A DNA stretch of 26,457 nucleotides from an uncultured Eubacteriales bacterium (GCA_900316925.1 ONEU01000016.1:1-26457), one strand, 5' to 3'. Shown: positions 1-7,858, counted from the first letter of the stretch. Translations and numbers: made by a program. Notes: a model not told the origin generated them from the sequence alone.

Positions 1-234
1 CGGAGTGTACTTGTTTACATTTGCTTCGCTTGTGTCCTGAATACAATGCACCTTGAATTTTTCAAAAAGATTTGATACAGTCGGGTCTCCGTAGTTTGTG
101 TTGTCCTCAATAATAATAACATCAAGTGAAACACAATTCTTTTTCTCATTGAATTTGACACCCTGCACCATGAATTTCTTTCCTGTCTGCCATGCAGAAA
201 AATCGAACTTCTGGAATTGACTTAGCTTTTTCAT
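1..234 (-). CDS. Hypothetical protein, 3' end outside window (possible mobile-element gene)
   Basis: An open frame of 78 codons runs from an ATG at 234 to the window edge, so the C-terminus is missing. A clear AAAGGAG ribosome binding site lies just upstream. The protein starts MKKLSQFQKFDFSAWQTGKK and continues with a basic, beta-rich stretch containing an IIIEDNTNYGD segment. I do not recognise a named family. Its style resembles small accessory proteins of conjugative elements, but that is an impression. The stretch is visibly more AT-rich than the housekeeping genes that follow and lies directly beyond the 3' end of rlmD, a gene end used as an integration site by some integrative elements. 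Function unknown. Confidence 0.6.
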   Translation of the reverse strand, partial: MKKLSQFQKFDFSAWQTGKKFMVQGVKFNEKKNCVSLDVIIIEDNTNYGDPTVSNLFEKFKVHCIQDTSEANVNKYTP

Positions 235-305
235 AATAAAAAACTCCTTTACATAAAAAATTGGAGGTCAACTTTCGCTGACCTCAGAATAAAAGTATTT
301 GGTTG

Positions 306-500
306 TTACAATAATTTCCCTCCGAACAGAATAGGCGTATGCGAAAGATCAATATAGGCGTCAATATACCCGTTCATTTTTCTTTCTTCGTAGTATGACT
401 TCTTACCGCAAGGATTGTAGTGCATATAAGGATAAACCACTCTTGACCGTGAAATTACAAGTCGTTTTTCTTCTATTTCCTTTGTATACACACCACACAC
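306..500 (-). CDS. Small ORF overlapping the rlmD 3' end, doubtful
   Basis: A 64-codon frame begins at a GTG inside the last codons of rlmD, in a different frame, and ends 72 bases before the next start at 234. It encodes a basic peptide rich in Tyr with a C-terminal LSHTPILFGGKLL. No good ribosome binding site precedes the GTG. The frame stays open a few codons further upstream into rlmD. One reading is that it is the tail of an element-encoded protein whose front lies at the other end of an integrated element, so that it is joined only in the excised circle. It could equally be a chance frame. No family is recognised. Confidence 0.3.
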   Translation of the reverse strand: MCGVYTKEIEEKRLVISRSRVVYPYMHYNPCGKKSYYEERKMNGYIDAYIDLSHTPILFGGKLL

Positions 501-1834
501 TCTACATGATTGGTGCGAGGGAACATATCCACCGGGATGGCTTGCTGCAGGGAATAACCGTTTTCCGCAAAAAGCTTGATATCCCGTGCAAGAGTCGCTG
601 CATTGCAGGAAACATATACGATCCGCTGGGGCGACATCCTCACAACTGTCTCAATCAATGCACTGTCACAGCCCTTGCGCGGCGGATCAAGGATCACGCA
701 ATCGGGATGAAGTCCTCTCTGGTGCAGCCGGATTGCCGCTTCCGCTGCATCGGCACAGATGAATTCCGCGTTGGTAATCCCGTTTTCTGCGGCATTCCTG
801 CGGGCATCCTCAATCGCCTGGGGAATGATCTCCACACCGATCAGCTTCCCGACCTTATGCGCCATGGAAAGGCCGATCGTCCCTGTCCCACAATACAGGT
901 CCAGCAGCGTCTCATTGCCTTTCAGGCCGGCAAGCTCTGACGCAAGCGTGTACAGACGCTCCGCCTGGTCACGGTTCACCTGATAGAACGAGAGCGGCGA
1001 AATACGGAACCTCAGTCCGCAGAGCTCATCGGTAATATACCCGTCACCATAGAGCGTTCTGCATTGCTTACCGGTGATCACATTGGTTTTTTCAGTGTTG
1101 GTATTCAGCACCACGGTTTTCAGCGCCGGGAGCTTCTCTGTCAGCATCTGCACAAGCTGCTTTTCCTTTCGCAGCTCATGCGCATTTGCTACGACACAGA
1201 CCATCAGTTCATTCGTCCTGAACGCATACCGCAGGTACAGATGTCTCAGGATTCCGCTGTGGGTCTGTTCGTCATAGGGCGGAAGGTTCATGCGGTTCGC
1301 CCAGTCCAGGAACACCCCGATCGCATCATTGAACACCTCTGCCTGTAACTGACAGGTGTCCAGCGGGATGACACGATGGCTCCTCGGTGCAAAAAATCCC
1401 ACCCGCACTTTTCCGTCACTATCAAGGGTGATGGGCAGTTGGGCTTTATTCCGGTAATGGTCGGGGGTATCGGCACCGACAATCTCACCGATCAGCGAAC
1501 TGTCCGCTCCGCCGATACGGGTAAGCGCATCGGCCACGAATTTACGCTTGAATGCCAGCTCCGAAGCATAGCTGATATGTCGGAAGGAACAGCCCCCGCA
1601 CCTGACAAAGATCTCACAATCCGAACAGACCCTGTCGGGAGAGGGCTCCAGCAGTTCCTCAAGCTTGCCAAAGGCATAGTTCTTCGCGGTTTTGACTATG
1701 CGGATACGCGCCTTGTCTCCGGCTGCCACCGCAGGCACAAATACCGCAATTCCATTGATCTTGCAGATTCCGCTGCCCTCATTGGTATAATCAATGATCT
1801 CTGCTTCATAGATATCATTCTTTTTCATTTCCAT
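473..1834 (-). CDS. rlmD: 23S rRNA (uracil-C5)-methyltransferase, RlmD/RumA family
   Basis: This is an RlmD/RumA/RlmCD-type enzyme that transfers a methyl group from SAM to C5 of uridine in 23S rRNA. An N-terminal TRAM domain covers about residues 5-65. It is followed by an iron-sulfur cysteine set (CxxCx5CGGC) near residues 70-82. The SAM-binding loop reads LLDLYCGTGTIG. Near the C-terminus are the catalytic motifs DPPRKGCD and VYVSCNAATLARD, the latter with the nucleophilic Cys. The 453-aa length is normal for the family. I chose the ATG at 1834 because GGAGAGG sits 6 bases upstream; an in-frame ATG at 1849 is possible. The start overlaps the end of the upstream Nudix gene, so the two are probably co-transcribed. 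Whether it modifies U1939, U747 or both cannot be read from sequence. Confidence 0.93.
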   Translation of the reverse strand: MEMKKNDIYEAEIIDYTNEGSGICKINGIAVFVPAVAAGDKARIRIVKTAKNYAFGKLEELLEPSPDRVCSDCEIFVRCGGCSFRHISYASELAFKRKFVADALTRIGGADSSLIGEIVGADTPDHYRNKAQLPITLDSDGKVRVGFFAPRSHRVIPLDTCQLQAEVFNDAIGVFLDWANRMNLPPYDEQTHSGILRHLYLRYAFRTNELMVCVVANAHELRKEKQLVQMLTEKLPALKTVVLNTNTEKTNVITGKQCRTLYGDGYITDELCGLRFRISPLSFYQVNRDQAERLYTLASELAGLKGNETLLDLYCGTGTIGLSMAHKVGKLIGVEIIPQAIEDARRNAAENGITNAEFICADAAEAAIRLHQRGLHPDCVILDPPRKGCDSALIETVVRMSPQRIVYVSCNAATLARDIKLFAENGYSLQQAIPVDMFPRTNHVECVVCIQRK

Positions 1835-2381
1835 ACGTTTCCTCTCCATCCTGCTGCCGGAAGTATCCTTCCCTGAGCAGATTCTCTATCACCCGGCATT
1901 CCCGGTCCAGCATGGTGCCGAACTGCGGGTACCGCTGTTTTTCTCCATGGTCGCTGCTGATGTTGGTATTCAGTGCTGTCTCCGGCGTGACCCATTCCAG
2001 GGTAAAGAGTTCGTCGTCTTCATAATCATCCAGGCTTTGTTTTCCCACGGTCTCCTCGCTCTCACACAGATAATAGTAATTATCCTGAATAAACACATCC
2101 TCCGGTATCCCCTTCTGGATACGGTGTACATATCCATAGGCTCGCACCGACGAGGGAATCACCTGCAGACCGCTTTCTTCTGCAACCTCGCGAATCAATG
2201 TCTGGAGCTGTGTTTCCGTCTTCTCCATCCCTCCCCCGGGGAACTTATAGTAATCATATTTCAGACTATGAATCATTGCCAGCCGGTTATCCCTGATAAT
2301 GATCCCACGGACGGACGGTCGGACTGCCACCGTTCCGTTGGGGTTGTAATCCTTGGTATCAATCTCGAATAATAGTCTCAT
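1815..2381 (-). CDS. Nudix hydrolase
   Basis: The 188-aa protein contains a Nudix box (GX5EX7REVAEESGL) in its central part; the REVAEES glutamates bind the catalytic divalent cation. Such enzymes hydrolyse nucleoside diphosphates linked to another group (NTPs, ADP-ribose, sugar nucleotides); the substrate cannot be named here. The start is the ATG at 2381, preceded by AAGGAGG at ideal spacing; the frame extends 22 codons further upstream without an equivalent signal. The 3' end overlaps the start of rlmD by about 20 bases, so translation is probably coupled. A sigma-A-like promoter lies at 2419-2447. Confidence 0.88.
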   Translation of the reverse strand: MRLLFEIDTKDYNPNGTVAVRPSVRGIIIRDNRLAMIHSLKYDYYKFPGGGMEKTETQLQTLIREVAEESGLQVIPSSVRAYGYVHRIQKGIPEDVFIQDNYYYLCESEETVGKQSLDDYEDDELFTLEWVTPETALNTNISSDHGEKQRYPQFGTMLDRECRVIENLLREGYFRQQDGEETYGNEKE

Positions 2382-2418
2382 AGGAACCTCCTTCAGGATA
2401 AGCTGTTTACTCTGCCCT

Positions 2419-2447
2419 ATTATAACACATCTTTCCTTTTTAAACAA
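2419..2447 (-). promoter_or_regulatory. Promoter of Nudix-rlmD unit
   Basis: On the minus strand TTGTTT (2447-2442) and a perfect TATAAT (2424-2419) are separated by 17 bases. The -10 region reads AAAGATGTGTTATAAT, a 16-base string that also occurs at the -10 of the STAS gene (14473-14488). The rest of 2448-2728 shows no gene or structure that I can support. Confidence 0.6.
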
Positions 2448-2728
2448 TTTTTTAGGTCAGTTTTTCTCTTCACAGGAACCATGGAGCTTTCCCGGAAAGA
2501 ATCATCGTACAATAATACTTTCTGATGAGGTATTCCGGAGTACCGGATTTTTTCGGCTTCACCGTCGCCGGATACAATCCTGTCAGCCGAAAATGATGAC
2601 GTATTATAGAGTGCAGACACCTTTTATCCATAGGATCGTAGACTCCAATTATACACAAATCATATCATGATCTTTCATGTTATCAATCTTTTTCAGAAAC
2701 ATCAGCGCCATTCTTTGTAGCCGTTCGA

Positions 2729-2760
2729 TTGTAAACTTGTTTTAAGAATATGGTTGACAA
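2729..2760 (+). promoter_or_regulatory. BirA-type biotin operator upstream of bioY
   Basis: An inverted repeat TTGTAAAC (2729-2736), N16, GTTGACAA (2753-2760) matches the known Gram-positive BirA operator consensus TTGTTAAC-N14-16-GTTAACAA with one mismatch per half site. The right half contains the -35 box of the bioY promoter, so a bound biotinyl-AMP-loaded BirA would block RNA polymerase. The repressor gene itself is not in this window. Confidence 0.75.
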
Positions 2761-2782
2761 TTCAAAAACAATGCGTTATAAT
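2754..2782 (+). promoter_or_regulatory. Sigma-A promoter of bioY
   Basis: Perfect TTGACA (2754-2759) and perfect TATAAT (2777-2782) with a 17-bp spacer, 28 bases before the bioY start. The -35 box lies within the right arm of the BirA-type operator. Confidence 0.9.
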
Positions 2783-2809
2783 ATTTCTGTAAAAGAAAGG
2801 GGTCATTAT

Positions 2810-3418
2810 ATGAAACAAACGAAACAACTATTACAGACAACGGATTCACCAACAAAGAAATCCAGAAAACGCACGAACAAAGCCCTGCTGGATATTGTCT
2901 ACATCGCTTTCTTTACAGCATTGATCGCTGTATGTTCACAGATCTGTATTCCCACGCCGCCGAATATCCCTCCCGTCACTCTGCAAACCTTTGCGATCTT
3001 CCTGGCAGGCGGTCTGCTGGGCTGGAAACGCGGTACTCTCAGCGTGGTGATCTATATTCTTCTGGGCATCATCGGTGTCCCGGTGTTTGCGCAGTTCTCC
3101 TCCGGACTCGGCGTCCTTCTCGGTATGACGGGCGGTTATATCATCGGCTTCGTGCTGACAACCTTTTTCACCGGATTGCTGTGTGAAAAGCTCGGCAAAA
3201 AAATATGGGTACTCATTGTCTCAATGATCGGCGGACTGCTGCTGTGCTATATTTTCGGCACAGTCTGGTTTATGGTCGTCTACGGACAACAGGTAGGTCC
3301 CATCGGCATCTGGGGCGCTCTGACGCTGTGCGTGTTCCCGTTCCTGCTGTTCGATGCCGGCAAGATCGTCGTTGCTACCATTTTGGTGAACCGCCTTGAT
3401 AAAGTCATCAAGCTGTGA
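2810..3418 (+). CDS. bioY: Biotin transporter substrate-binding subunit BioY
   Basis: BioY is the integral membrane S-component that binds biotin, alone or with an ECF energy-coupling module. The 202-aa product has a short basic N-terminus of about 25 residues followed by about six hydrophobic segments. It carries family-typical motifs: PPNIPPVTLQTFAIFLAGGLLG, the GxxSVVIYILLGIIGVPVFA stretch, and GMTGGYIIGF. Upstream is a strong promoter overlapped by a BirA-type operator, consistent with repression when biotin is plentiful. The ATG at 2810 has an AAAGG ribosome binding site. No EcfA/T genes are adjacent, so it probably uses a shared ECF module encoded elsewhere. The 3' end overlaps the frame of the following DUF1284 gene. 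Confidence 0.93.
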   Translation: MKQTKQLLQTTDSPTKKSRKRTNKALLDIVYIAFFTALIAVCSQICIPTPPNIPPVTLQTFAIFLAGGLLGWKRGTLSVVIYILLGIIGVPVFAQFSSGLGVLLGMTGGYIIGFVLTTFFTGLLCEKLGKKIWVLIVSMIGGLLLCYIFGTVWFMVVYGQQVGPIGIWGALTLCVFPFLLFDAGKIVVATILVNRLDKVIKL

Positions 3419-3803
3419 GCTGCGTCCTCACCACGCCCTGTGCATCCGCTTTTTTGAAGGCAAAGGATACAGTCAGGCATTTATCAGGAACATGACGGAT
3501 TGTATTGTTCGCCTGGAACAGATGAATCCACTTGTTCATCTGACTGCCGACTGTGATCTGCTGTGCCGGTGCTGTCCGCATCAGCAGAATGGGCGGTGTT
3601 CCTCCCATGAAAAGGTTCACCGCATTGACTGCGCCTGTCTTCGATACTGCGGGCTGTCTTTTGGCGATACACTGTCCTGGCGGGAACTGCAGGCACTCAC
3701 GCACCGGCATATTCTGTTGCCCGACCGCCTGCCTGTTGTTTGCGGCGACTGTCAATGGAGCGATATCTGCCGGTCTGCGTTATCCCGGCACCCAATCAAA
3801 TAG
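3396..3803 (+). CDS. DUF1284 cysteine-rich protein
   Basis: The 135-aa protein begins close to LRPHHALCIRFFEGKGYS, the hallmark N-terminus of DUF1284 proteins. It contains ten cysteines, including a CRCCPH group, CACLRYC and CGDC, suggesting metal or iron-sulfur binding; that role is inference. The best start in frame is a TTG at 3396, inside the bioY 3' end, with a weak GGTGA upstream, so translation is probably coupled to bioY. The gene is followed by a strong terminator, making bioY-DUF1284 a two-gene biotin-regulated unit. The biochemical function of the family is unknown to me. Confidence 0.75.
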   Translation: MIKSSSCELRPHHALCIRFFEGKGYSQAFIRNMTDCIVRLEQMNPLVHLTADCDLLCRCCPHQQNGRCSSHEKVHRIDCACLRYCGLSFGDTLSWRELQALTHRHILLPDRLPVVCGDCQWSDICRSALSRHPIK

Positions 3804-3813
3804 TTTTCTTCTG

Positions 3814-3849
3814 AGCGGACATTTCAGCGGCAAGAAATGTCCGCTTTTT
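3814..3849 (+). terminator. Rho-independent terminator of bioY operon
   Basis: A perfect 12-bp stem, AGCGGACATTTC (3814-3825) pairing with GAAATGTCCGCT (3834-3845), has an 8-base loop and runs into TTTTT. Confidence 0.92.
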
Positions 3850-3970
3850 GTCATATCTCTCCCGTGCAAATCACTTTTAAAAGCAGTCTTCCGATCACCA
3901 AAGAAAAAAGCAGGCACGGGTACTTGAATAGAAAAAGGAGCCTAAAACTTTTGAAAAAACAGCCGTTAAT

Positions 3971-4004
3971 CGCCCCGTCAAGGGGCGGCGCAGAGACTCT
4001 GCGC
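3971..4004. repeat. Two adjacent GC-rich hairpins
   Basis: CGCCCC-GTCAA-GGGGCG (3971-3987) is directly followed by GCGCAGA-GAC-TCTGCGC (3988-4004). Both are perfect stems without a T-tract. They lie in the otherwise gene-free 3850-4079 interval, 12 bases before the -35 box of the next gene. They may be a small repeat remnant or a protein-binding structure; function unknown. Confidence 0.55.
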
Positions 4005-4015
4005 TTGTGACAAGA

Positions 4016-4044
4016 TTGACTTTTGGATGGGAATAGTGTAGAAT
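4016..4044 (+). promoter_or_regulatory. Sigma-A promoter of the hypothetical gene at 4080
   Basis: TTGACT (4016-4021) and TAGAAT (4039-4044) are spaced by 17 bases, 36 bases before the start codon. Confidence 0.7.
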
Positions 4045-4079
4045 AGGAGCAGATAAATTTTGAAGGCAGGGTGAAACAG

Positions 4080-4616
4080 ATGACTGAACCAGTTAATAAG
4101 TATATGGCAGAAATGAAAACATTGTTCCTGGAAGCTATGGAAGGTTTGAAAACGTTCTACGAAACCAATAAAAAAATCCTCCCAAACGCTGAATTGAAAA
4201 CGGCCGTTAAAGAAAAATTCCGGGAAACTTTTCCGTCATCCTCCATTCATCATCTGGAGAAAAATGATATTACCGTGGAGTATGACAGGGATACATTTGA
4301 AAACAGAAAGCAGTTATCCGAATTTGAATCCGAACTCGATCATTGGTTTCAACAAATCAAATGCGTTAATAAAGCAATCCTCCATATCTCTGACGGAACA
4401 TCCGTCTTTCCGGTGTTTGTTACGGAAGAGAATTATCTCAACGGCGACAAGACACTCTTCTTTACAAGCATCCATATCGCGGGTATTTCCGAAAAATGTA
4501 CTTTCCTGACGGTTAAAAAAACAGACCATTTCTGGCAGACTGAGCCCTGGGGCAATTATCGCGTGTCTTATCTGGATTATGTCTGCAAAATCTTTGAGAA
4601 GGTCTTTGAGGATTGA
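4080..4616 (+). CDS. Hypothetical protein
   Basis: An ORF of 178 codons with its own promoter. I chose the ATG at 4080, 9 bases after AAGGCAGG; a GTG at 4071 directly abuts that site and is unlikely. The product is soluble, with no signal peptide or membrane segment. The N-terminal ~65 residues are Lys/Glu-rich and probably helical. A mixed alpha/beta region follows, containing HISDGTSVFPVFVTEENYLNG and a C-terminal NYRVSYLDYVCKIFEKVFED. I do not recognise a family. The codon usage is more AT-rich than that of the yebC gene downstream. No obvious terminator separates it from yebC, which has its own promoter. Confidence 0.75.
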   Translation: MTEPVNKYMAEMKTLFLEAMEGLKTFYETNKKILPNAELKTAVKEKFRETFPSSSIHHLEKNDITVEYDRDTFENRKQLSEFESELDHWFQQIKCVNKAILHISDGTSVFPVFVTEENYLNGDKTLFFTSIHIAGISEKCTFLTVKKTDHFWQTEPWGNYRVSYLDYVCKIFEKVFED

Positions 4617-4669
4617 CACCCCCTCTTCCTGATAAATTGTCTGTTTTGCAGATTCTTTGCCGTAAACTC

Positions 4670-4698
4670 TTGATTCTCCCGGTGTTCTGTGCTAAAAT
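4670..4698 (+). promoter_or_regulatory. Sigma-A promoter of yebC family gene
   Basis: TTGATT (4670-4675) and TAAAAT (4693-4698) with a 17-bp spacer, followed by an AGGAGG ribosome binding site at 4717-4722. Confidence 0.72.
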
Positions 4699-4730
4699 AG
4701 GAGGGAATCTGATTTCAGGAGGAATAAATC

Positions 4731-5480
4731 ATGTCGGGACACTCAAAATGGAGTACCATCAAACGTAAAAAGGAAAAAACAGACGGCGCCAGAGCTAAGG
4801 TATTTACCAAGATCGGCAGAGAGCTTGCCGTGGCTGTCCGTGAGGGCGGCGGCGCTGATCCTGCCTCTAACTCGAAGCTGCGTGAATGTATCGCTAAGGC
4901 TAAGGCTAACAATGTGCCTAACGAGAATATTGACCGTATCATCAAAAAGGCAGCCGGCAGCGCTGACGGCAGTAACTATGAATCCATTACTTACGAAGGC
5001 TACGGCCCCTGCGGTATCGCCGTGATCGTGGAAACACTCACCGACAACAGAAACCGTACCGCCGGTGATGTGCGCCACTTCTTTGATAAATACGGCGGCA
5101 ATCTCGGTACACAGGGCTGTGTATCCTTCATGTTCACACAGAAGGGGCTTCTCGTTATCGAAAAAGAGGATAATGACGAAGATAAACTGATGGAGGATGC
5201 TCTCGAGGCAGGTGCTGCTGATTTCTCGGCAGAATCCGCCGATGTCTACGAAATCTATACCGAGCCGGAAGATTTCAGCACCGTTATGGAGGCTCTTGAA
5301 GCGAAGGGCTATGAATTTGTTTCCGCCGATGTTTCAATGATTCCCTCTACCTACACCAAGATCGAAGATCCTGATGCCGCTGAGAAAATGCAGAAGCTTC
5401 TGGATATGCTGGACGATAACGATGACGTCCAGAATGTCTACCATAACTGGGATATGCCCGAAGAGCCTGATGAGGACTAA
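4731..5480 (+). CDS. yebC: YebC/PmpR-family protein (translation factor TACO1-like)
   Basis: The 249-aa product starts with the family signature MSGHSKWSTIKRKKEKTDGARAKVFTKIGRE and has GGGADPASNSKLR, YEGYGPCGIAVIVETLTDNRNRTA and GCVSFMF segments that define YebC/PmpR. Proteins of this family were first described as DNA-binding regulators. Members in some bacteria, and mitochondrial TACO1, act on ribosomes to ease translation of difficult sequences such as proline runs; which role applies here is not visible. The length is typical, with an acidic C-terminus (EEPDED). It is monocistronic, with its own promoter, an AGGAGG site 8 bases from the ATG, and a terminator shared with the convergent methyltransferase. 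Confidence 0.95.
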   Translation: MSGHSKWSTIKRKKEKTDGARAKVFTKIGRELAVAVREGGGADPASNSKLRECIAKAKANNVPNENIDRIIKKAAGSADGSNYESITYEGYGPCGIAVIVETLTDNRNRTAGDVRHFFDKYGGNLGTQGCVSFMFTQKGLLVIEKEDNDEDKLMEDALEAGAADFSAESADVYEIYTEPEDFSTVMEALEAKGYEFVSADVSMIPSTYTKIEDPDAAEKMQKLLDMLDDNDDVQNVYHNWDMPEEPDED

Positions 5481-5500
5481 TCCGGGTTTTCCGACACCAA

Positions 5501-5538
5501 AACAAAACGGGACTGTCAATCGGCAGTCCCTTGTTTTA
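5501..5538. terminator. Bidirectional terminator between yebC and methyltransferase
   Basis: GGGACTG (5509-5515) pairs with CAGTCCC (5524-5530). The stem extends through flanking AACAAAA and TTGTTTT runs, giving a T-rich tail on either strand. It serves the convergent genes ending at 5480 and 5541. Confidence 0.85.
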
Positions 5539-5540
5539 TG

Positions 5541-6344
5541 TCATTTTTCGGCTGTCTGCTTCTTCCCCAACAGGGCATAGGCGGCGTAATGCTTCACCGT
5601 AAAACGCTCCGGCGCTGTCAGACGCAGCAGCTCCAGATGCTCTTCCTCCCACTCCGCCAGTTGTTCTCCGGACAATGATGCGCCTACGCCGCGGCAGGCT
5701 TTCATCCGTCCGTGCCACGTCTCACGGGTAAAGGGCACATCCAGCTCGTATTCCTCGTGCGCAAGCCGTTCAAAATACTGAAACGTCACTTCAGGCAGGT
5801 CAATGGGATGTATCTTCTCTCCTGATCCCGACCAGTTCGGACTGTATTTCAATACCAGTTCTTCACTCGTGCGGGCGACGGCGTCTTCATACGGCAGCCA
5901 CGCCATATACAGTATCAACAGCTTTCCGTCCGCTTTCAGCCATTCACTCAGCTTCGGCATCACCGCTTCATGGTCAAAATACCAGAAACACTGACAGGCG
6001 GTGATCACGTCAAAGGTTGACGGCGGAAATGTGAGTTGCTCGGTACTCACGGCCCGGAAGTCAATCTCCATCCCCTCCCCCGCGGCCATCTGCTGTGCCT
6101 GGAGGATCTGCTCGGGTGAGATATCCGCCGCCGTCCAGCGGGCTCCGTACCGGTACAGATTTCTCGGCAGCACCCCTGTGCCGGTGCCGAGATCCAATGC
6201 CCTCTGTCCGTCCCGGCACAGTCCCAGGGACAGGATCTTTCCGTAAAATTCCGGCGGGTAGATATCCCGGTATTTCGCATAATCCGAGGATGTCCTGCCC
6301 CAGTCAAAGGGGGTACCGTGGTCTATTCGGCTGTCTGTAATCAT
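5541..6344 (-). CDS. Class I SAM-dependent methyltransferase
   Basis: The 267-aa product is a Rossmann-fold methyltransferase. Motif I, ALDLGTGTGVLPRNL, lies near residue 50. An acidic end of strand beta2 (AADISPEQI) follows, then the post-motif region FDVITACQCFWYFDHE. The C-terminal part is rich in Trp, Tyr and Glu and probably recognises the substrate, which may be a small molecule; the closest general resemblance is to ubiquinone/biotin-type (Methyltransf_11) enzymes. Its ATG overlaps the mtaB stop codon in an ATGA arrangement, so the two genes are translationally coupled, with mtaB upstream. No specific substrate can be assigned. Confidence 0.85.
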   Translation of the reverse strand: MITDSRIDHGTPFDWGRTSSDYAKYRDIYPPEFYGKILSLGLCRDGQRALDLGTGTGVLPRNLYRYGARWTAADISPEQILQAQQMAAGEGMEIDFRAVSTEQLTFPPSTFDVITACQCFWYFDHEAVMPKLSEWLKADGKLLILYMAWLPYEDAVARTSEELVLKYSPNWSGSGEKIHPIDLPEVTFQYFERLAHEEYELDVPFTRETWHGRMKACRGVGASLSGEQLAEWEEEHLELLRLTAPERFTVKHYAAYALLGKKQTAEK

Positions 6345-7645
6345 TTCGTTTCCCTCTTCTCCGCCAACACCCCGATGCAGTGATCCTCATGCGCTTCGGT
6401 AAGCCGGACGCTGACGATCTCCCCCACCAGACTGTCATCCGCTTCTACATAAACGAGGGTGTAGTTCATGGTGTATCCCTCATACAAGCCGTTTTTATTG
6501 CGTGTTTCAATCAGCACCTCTTCCGTCCTGCCAAGCTGCGACTGCATGAACGCTCCGGCGCTTTTTTCCGCTGCCGCCGCCATGCGGGCTGCGCGTTCTT
6601 TCTTGACGGCAGGAGACAGCTGGTCGGGATATTTGTCCGCCGCAGTACCGGGACGCCTGGAATACGGAAAAATATGCACCTTTGCAAATCCGATCTGCTC
6701 GACAAACGCCACTGACTGTAAAAACTCTTCCTCTGTCTCTCCCGCAAAGCCTACCATGACGTCCGTAGTGATGGCGGGGTTATCAAACACCCTGCGGATA
6801 TTCTGCACGATCTGTGCATATTCCTCCGCGGTATAGTGACGGTTCATCCGCCTGAGCGTGGCATTGCAGCCGCTCTGCAGGGAAAGATGGAACTGCGGGC
6901 AGAAATTCTGATACTGCGCAAACAGCCGCAGAGTTTCCGCATCCATGGACTCCGGTTCCAGGGAGCCAAGACGGATCCGCACATCAGCACTCTCGCAGGC
7001 GGTCCGCACCGCATCCGCAAAGGTCAGTCCATTGTCGCTGCCAAAGCTCGACAGATTGATGCCGATGATGACAACCTCCTTGTAACCGTTCCCGGCAAAA
7101 GCCTTCACGCCCTTCTCAATATCTTCCAGTGTGCAGGAGCGCACCCTACCTCTGGCATAGGGGATAATACAATAGGAGCAGAAGCGGTTACAGCCGTCCT
7201 CAATTTTCAGGAAGGCACGGGTACGGTTCACAAAATCATTCACAAACAGGCTTTCGTACTCATCCCTGCGGGCATATTCTTCCACCAGGGTGAAACGCTT
7301 TTTTTCGGCAAAATAACGTTCCAATGTGGGCAGCAGCGACTTCCGGTGCTTATTGCCCAACAGAACATCCACCTCCGGCAGCTTCCCGGAAACCTCCGGA
7401 AATGCCTGCGCCATACAGCCGGTGAGCACAATGACGGTGTGAGGATCCTCCCGGCGCAGACGGTGGATCAGCTTGACTGCCTTCTGCTCGCTCACCTGCG
7501 TCACCGCACAGGAATTGATAACAGAGACATCGGCACTTTCATTTTCGGCAGCAAGCTCCCAGCCGTGATCGGCCAGCTCCCGGAGCATTGCCTGGGATTC
7601 ATACTGGTTCACTTTGCAGCCGAGGGTGATCATTTTTACTTTCAT
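6341..7645 (-). CDS. mtaB: tRNA (t6A37) methylthiotransferase MtaB
   Basis: MtaB is a radical-SAM methylthiotransferase that converts t6A37 to ms2t6A37 in tRNAs reading ANN codons. The N-terminal UPF0004 domain begins with ITLGCKVNQYES, the MtaB version of the first cluster-binding Cys motif, with further cysteines in INSCAVT and LTGCMAQ. The radical-SAM CxxxCxxC is present as CNRFCSYCIIPYARGRVRS. A C-terminal TRAM domain (EVLIETRNKNGLYEGYTMNY) ends the 434-aa protein. The ATG at 7645 is preceded by AAAGGA; an in-frame ATG at 7669 lacks a good site. The gene overlaps the downstream methyltransferase by 4 bases. Confidence 0.95.
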   Translation of the reverse strand: MKVKMITLGCKVNQYESQAMLRELADHGWELAAENESADVSVINSCAVTQVSEQKAVKLIHRLRREDPHTVIVLTGCMAQAFPEVSGKLPEVDVLLGNKHRKSLLPTLERYFAEKKRFTLVEEYARRDEYESLFVNDFVNRTRAFLKIEDGCNRFCSYCIIPYARGRVRSCTLEDIEKGVKAFAGNGYKEVVIIGINLSSFGSDNGLTFADAVRTACESADVRIRLGSLEPESMDAETLRLFAQYQNFCPQFHLSLQSGCNATLRRMNRHYTAEEYAQIVQNIRRVFDNPAITTDVMVGFAGETEEEFLQSVAFVEQIGFAKVHIFPYSRRPGTAADKYPDQLSPAVKKERAARMAAAAEKSAGAFMQSQLGRTEEVLIETRNKNGLYEGYTMNYTLVYVEADDSLVGEIVSVRLTEAHEDHCIGVLAEKRETK

Positions 7646-7765
7646 AATGGTTCCTTTCGCTATCGTCATATAGGACTAAAAAATACTTTTATTTTGAAAT
7701 AAAATGGCTTTTGATACGAAATTTCTCAAACAGCCTTATTTTGACATTTTTTTTGCTTTTTTCGG

Positions 7766-7794
7766 TTGACCAAAGCGGAAATTATTGTTAAAAT
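7766..7794 (+). promoter_or_regulatory. Sigma-A promoter of HPr-like gene
   Basis: TTGACC (7766-7771) and TAAAAT (7789-7794) with a 17-bp spacer, 65 bases before the start codon at 7859. The intergenic stretch 7646-7765 is very AT-rich and also has to contain the divergent mtaB promoter, which I could not place. Confidence 0.7.
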
Positions 7795-7858
7795 GAAGAC
7801 AACACAGACGAGAGCATCTATCGAGAAACAGAACAACTGAACATTCGGGGGGCAAATT

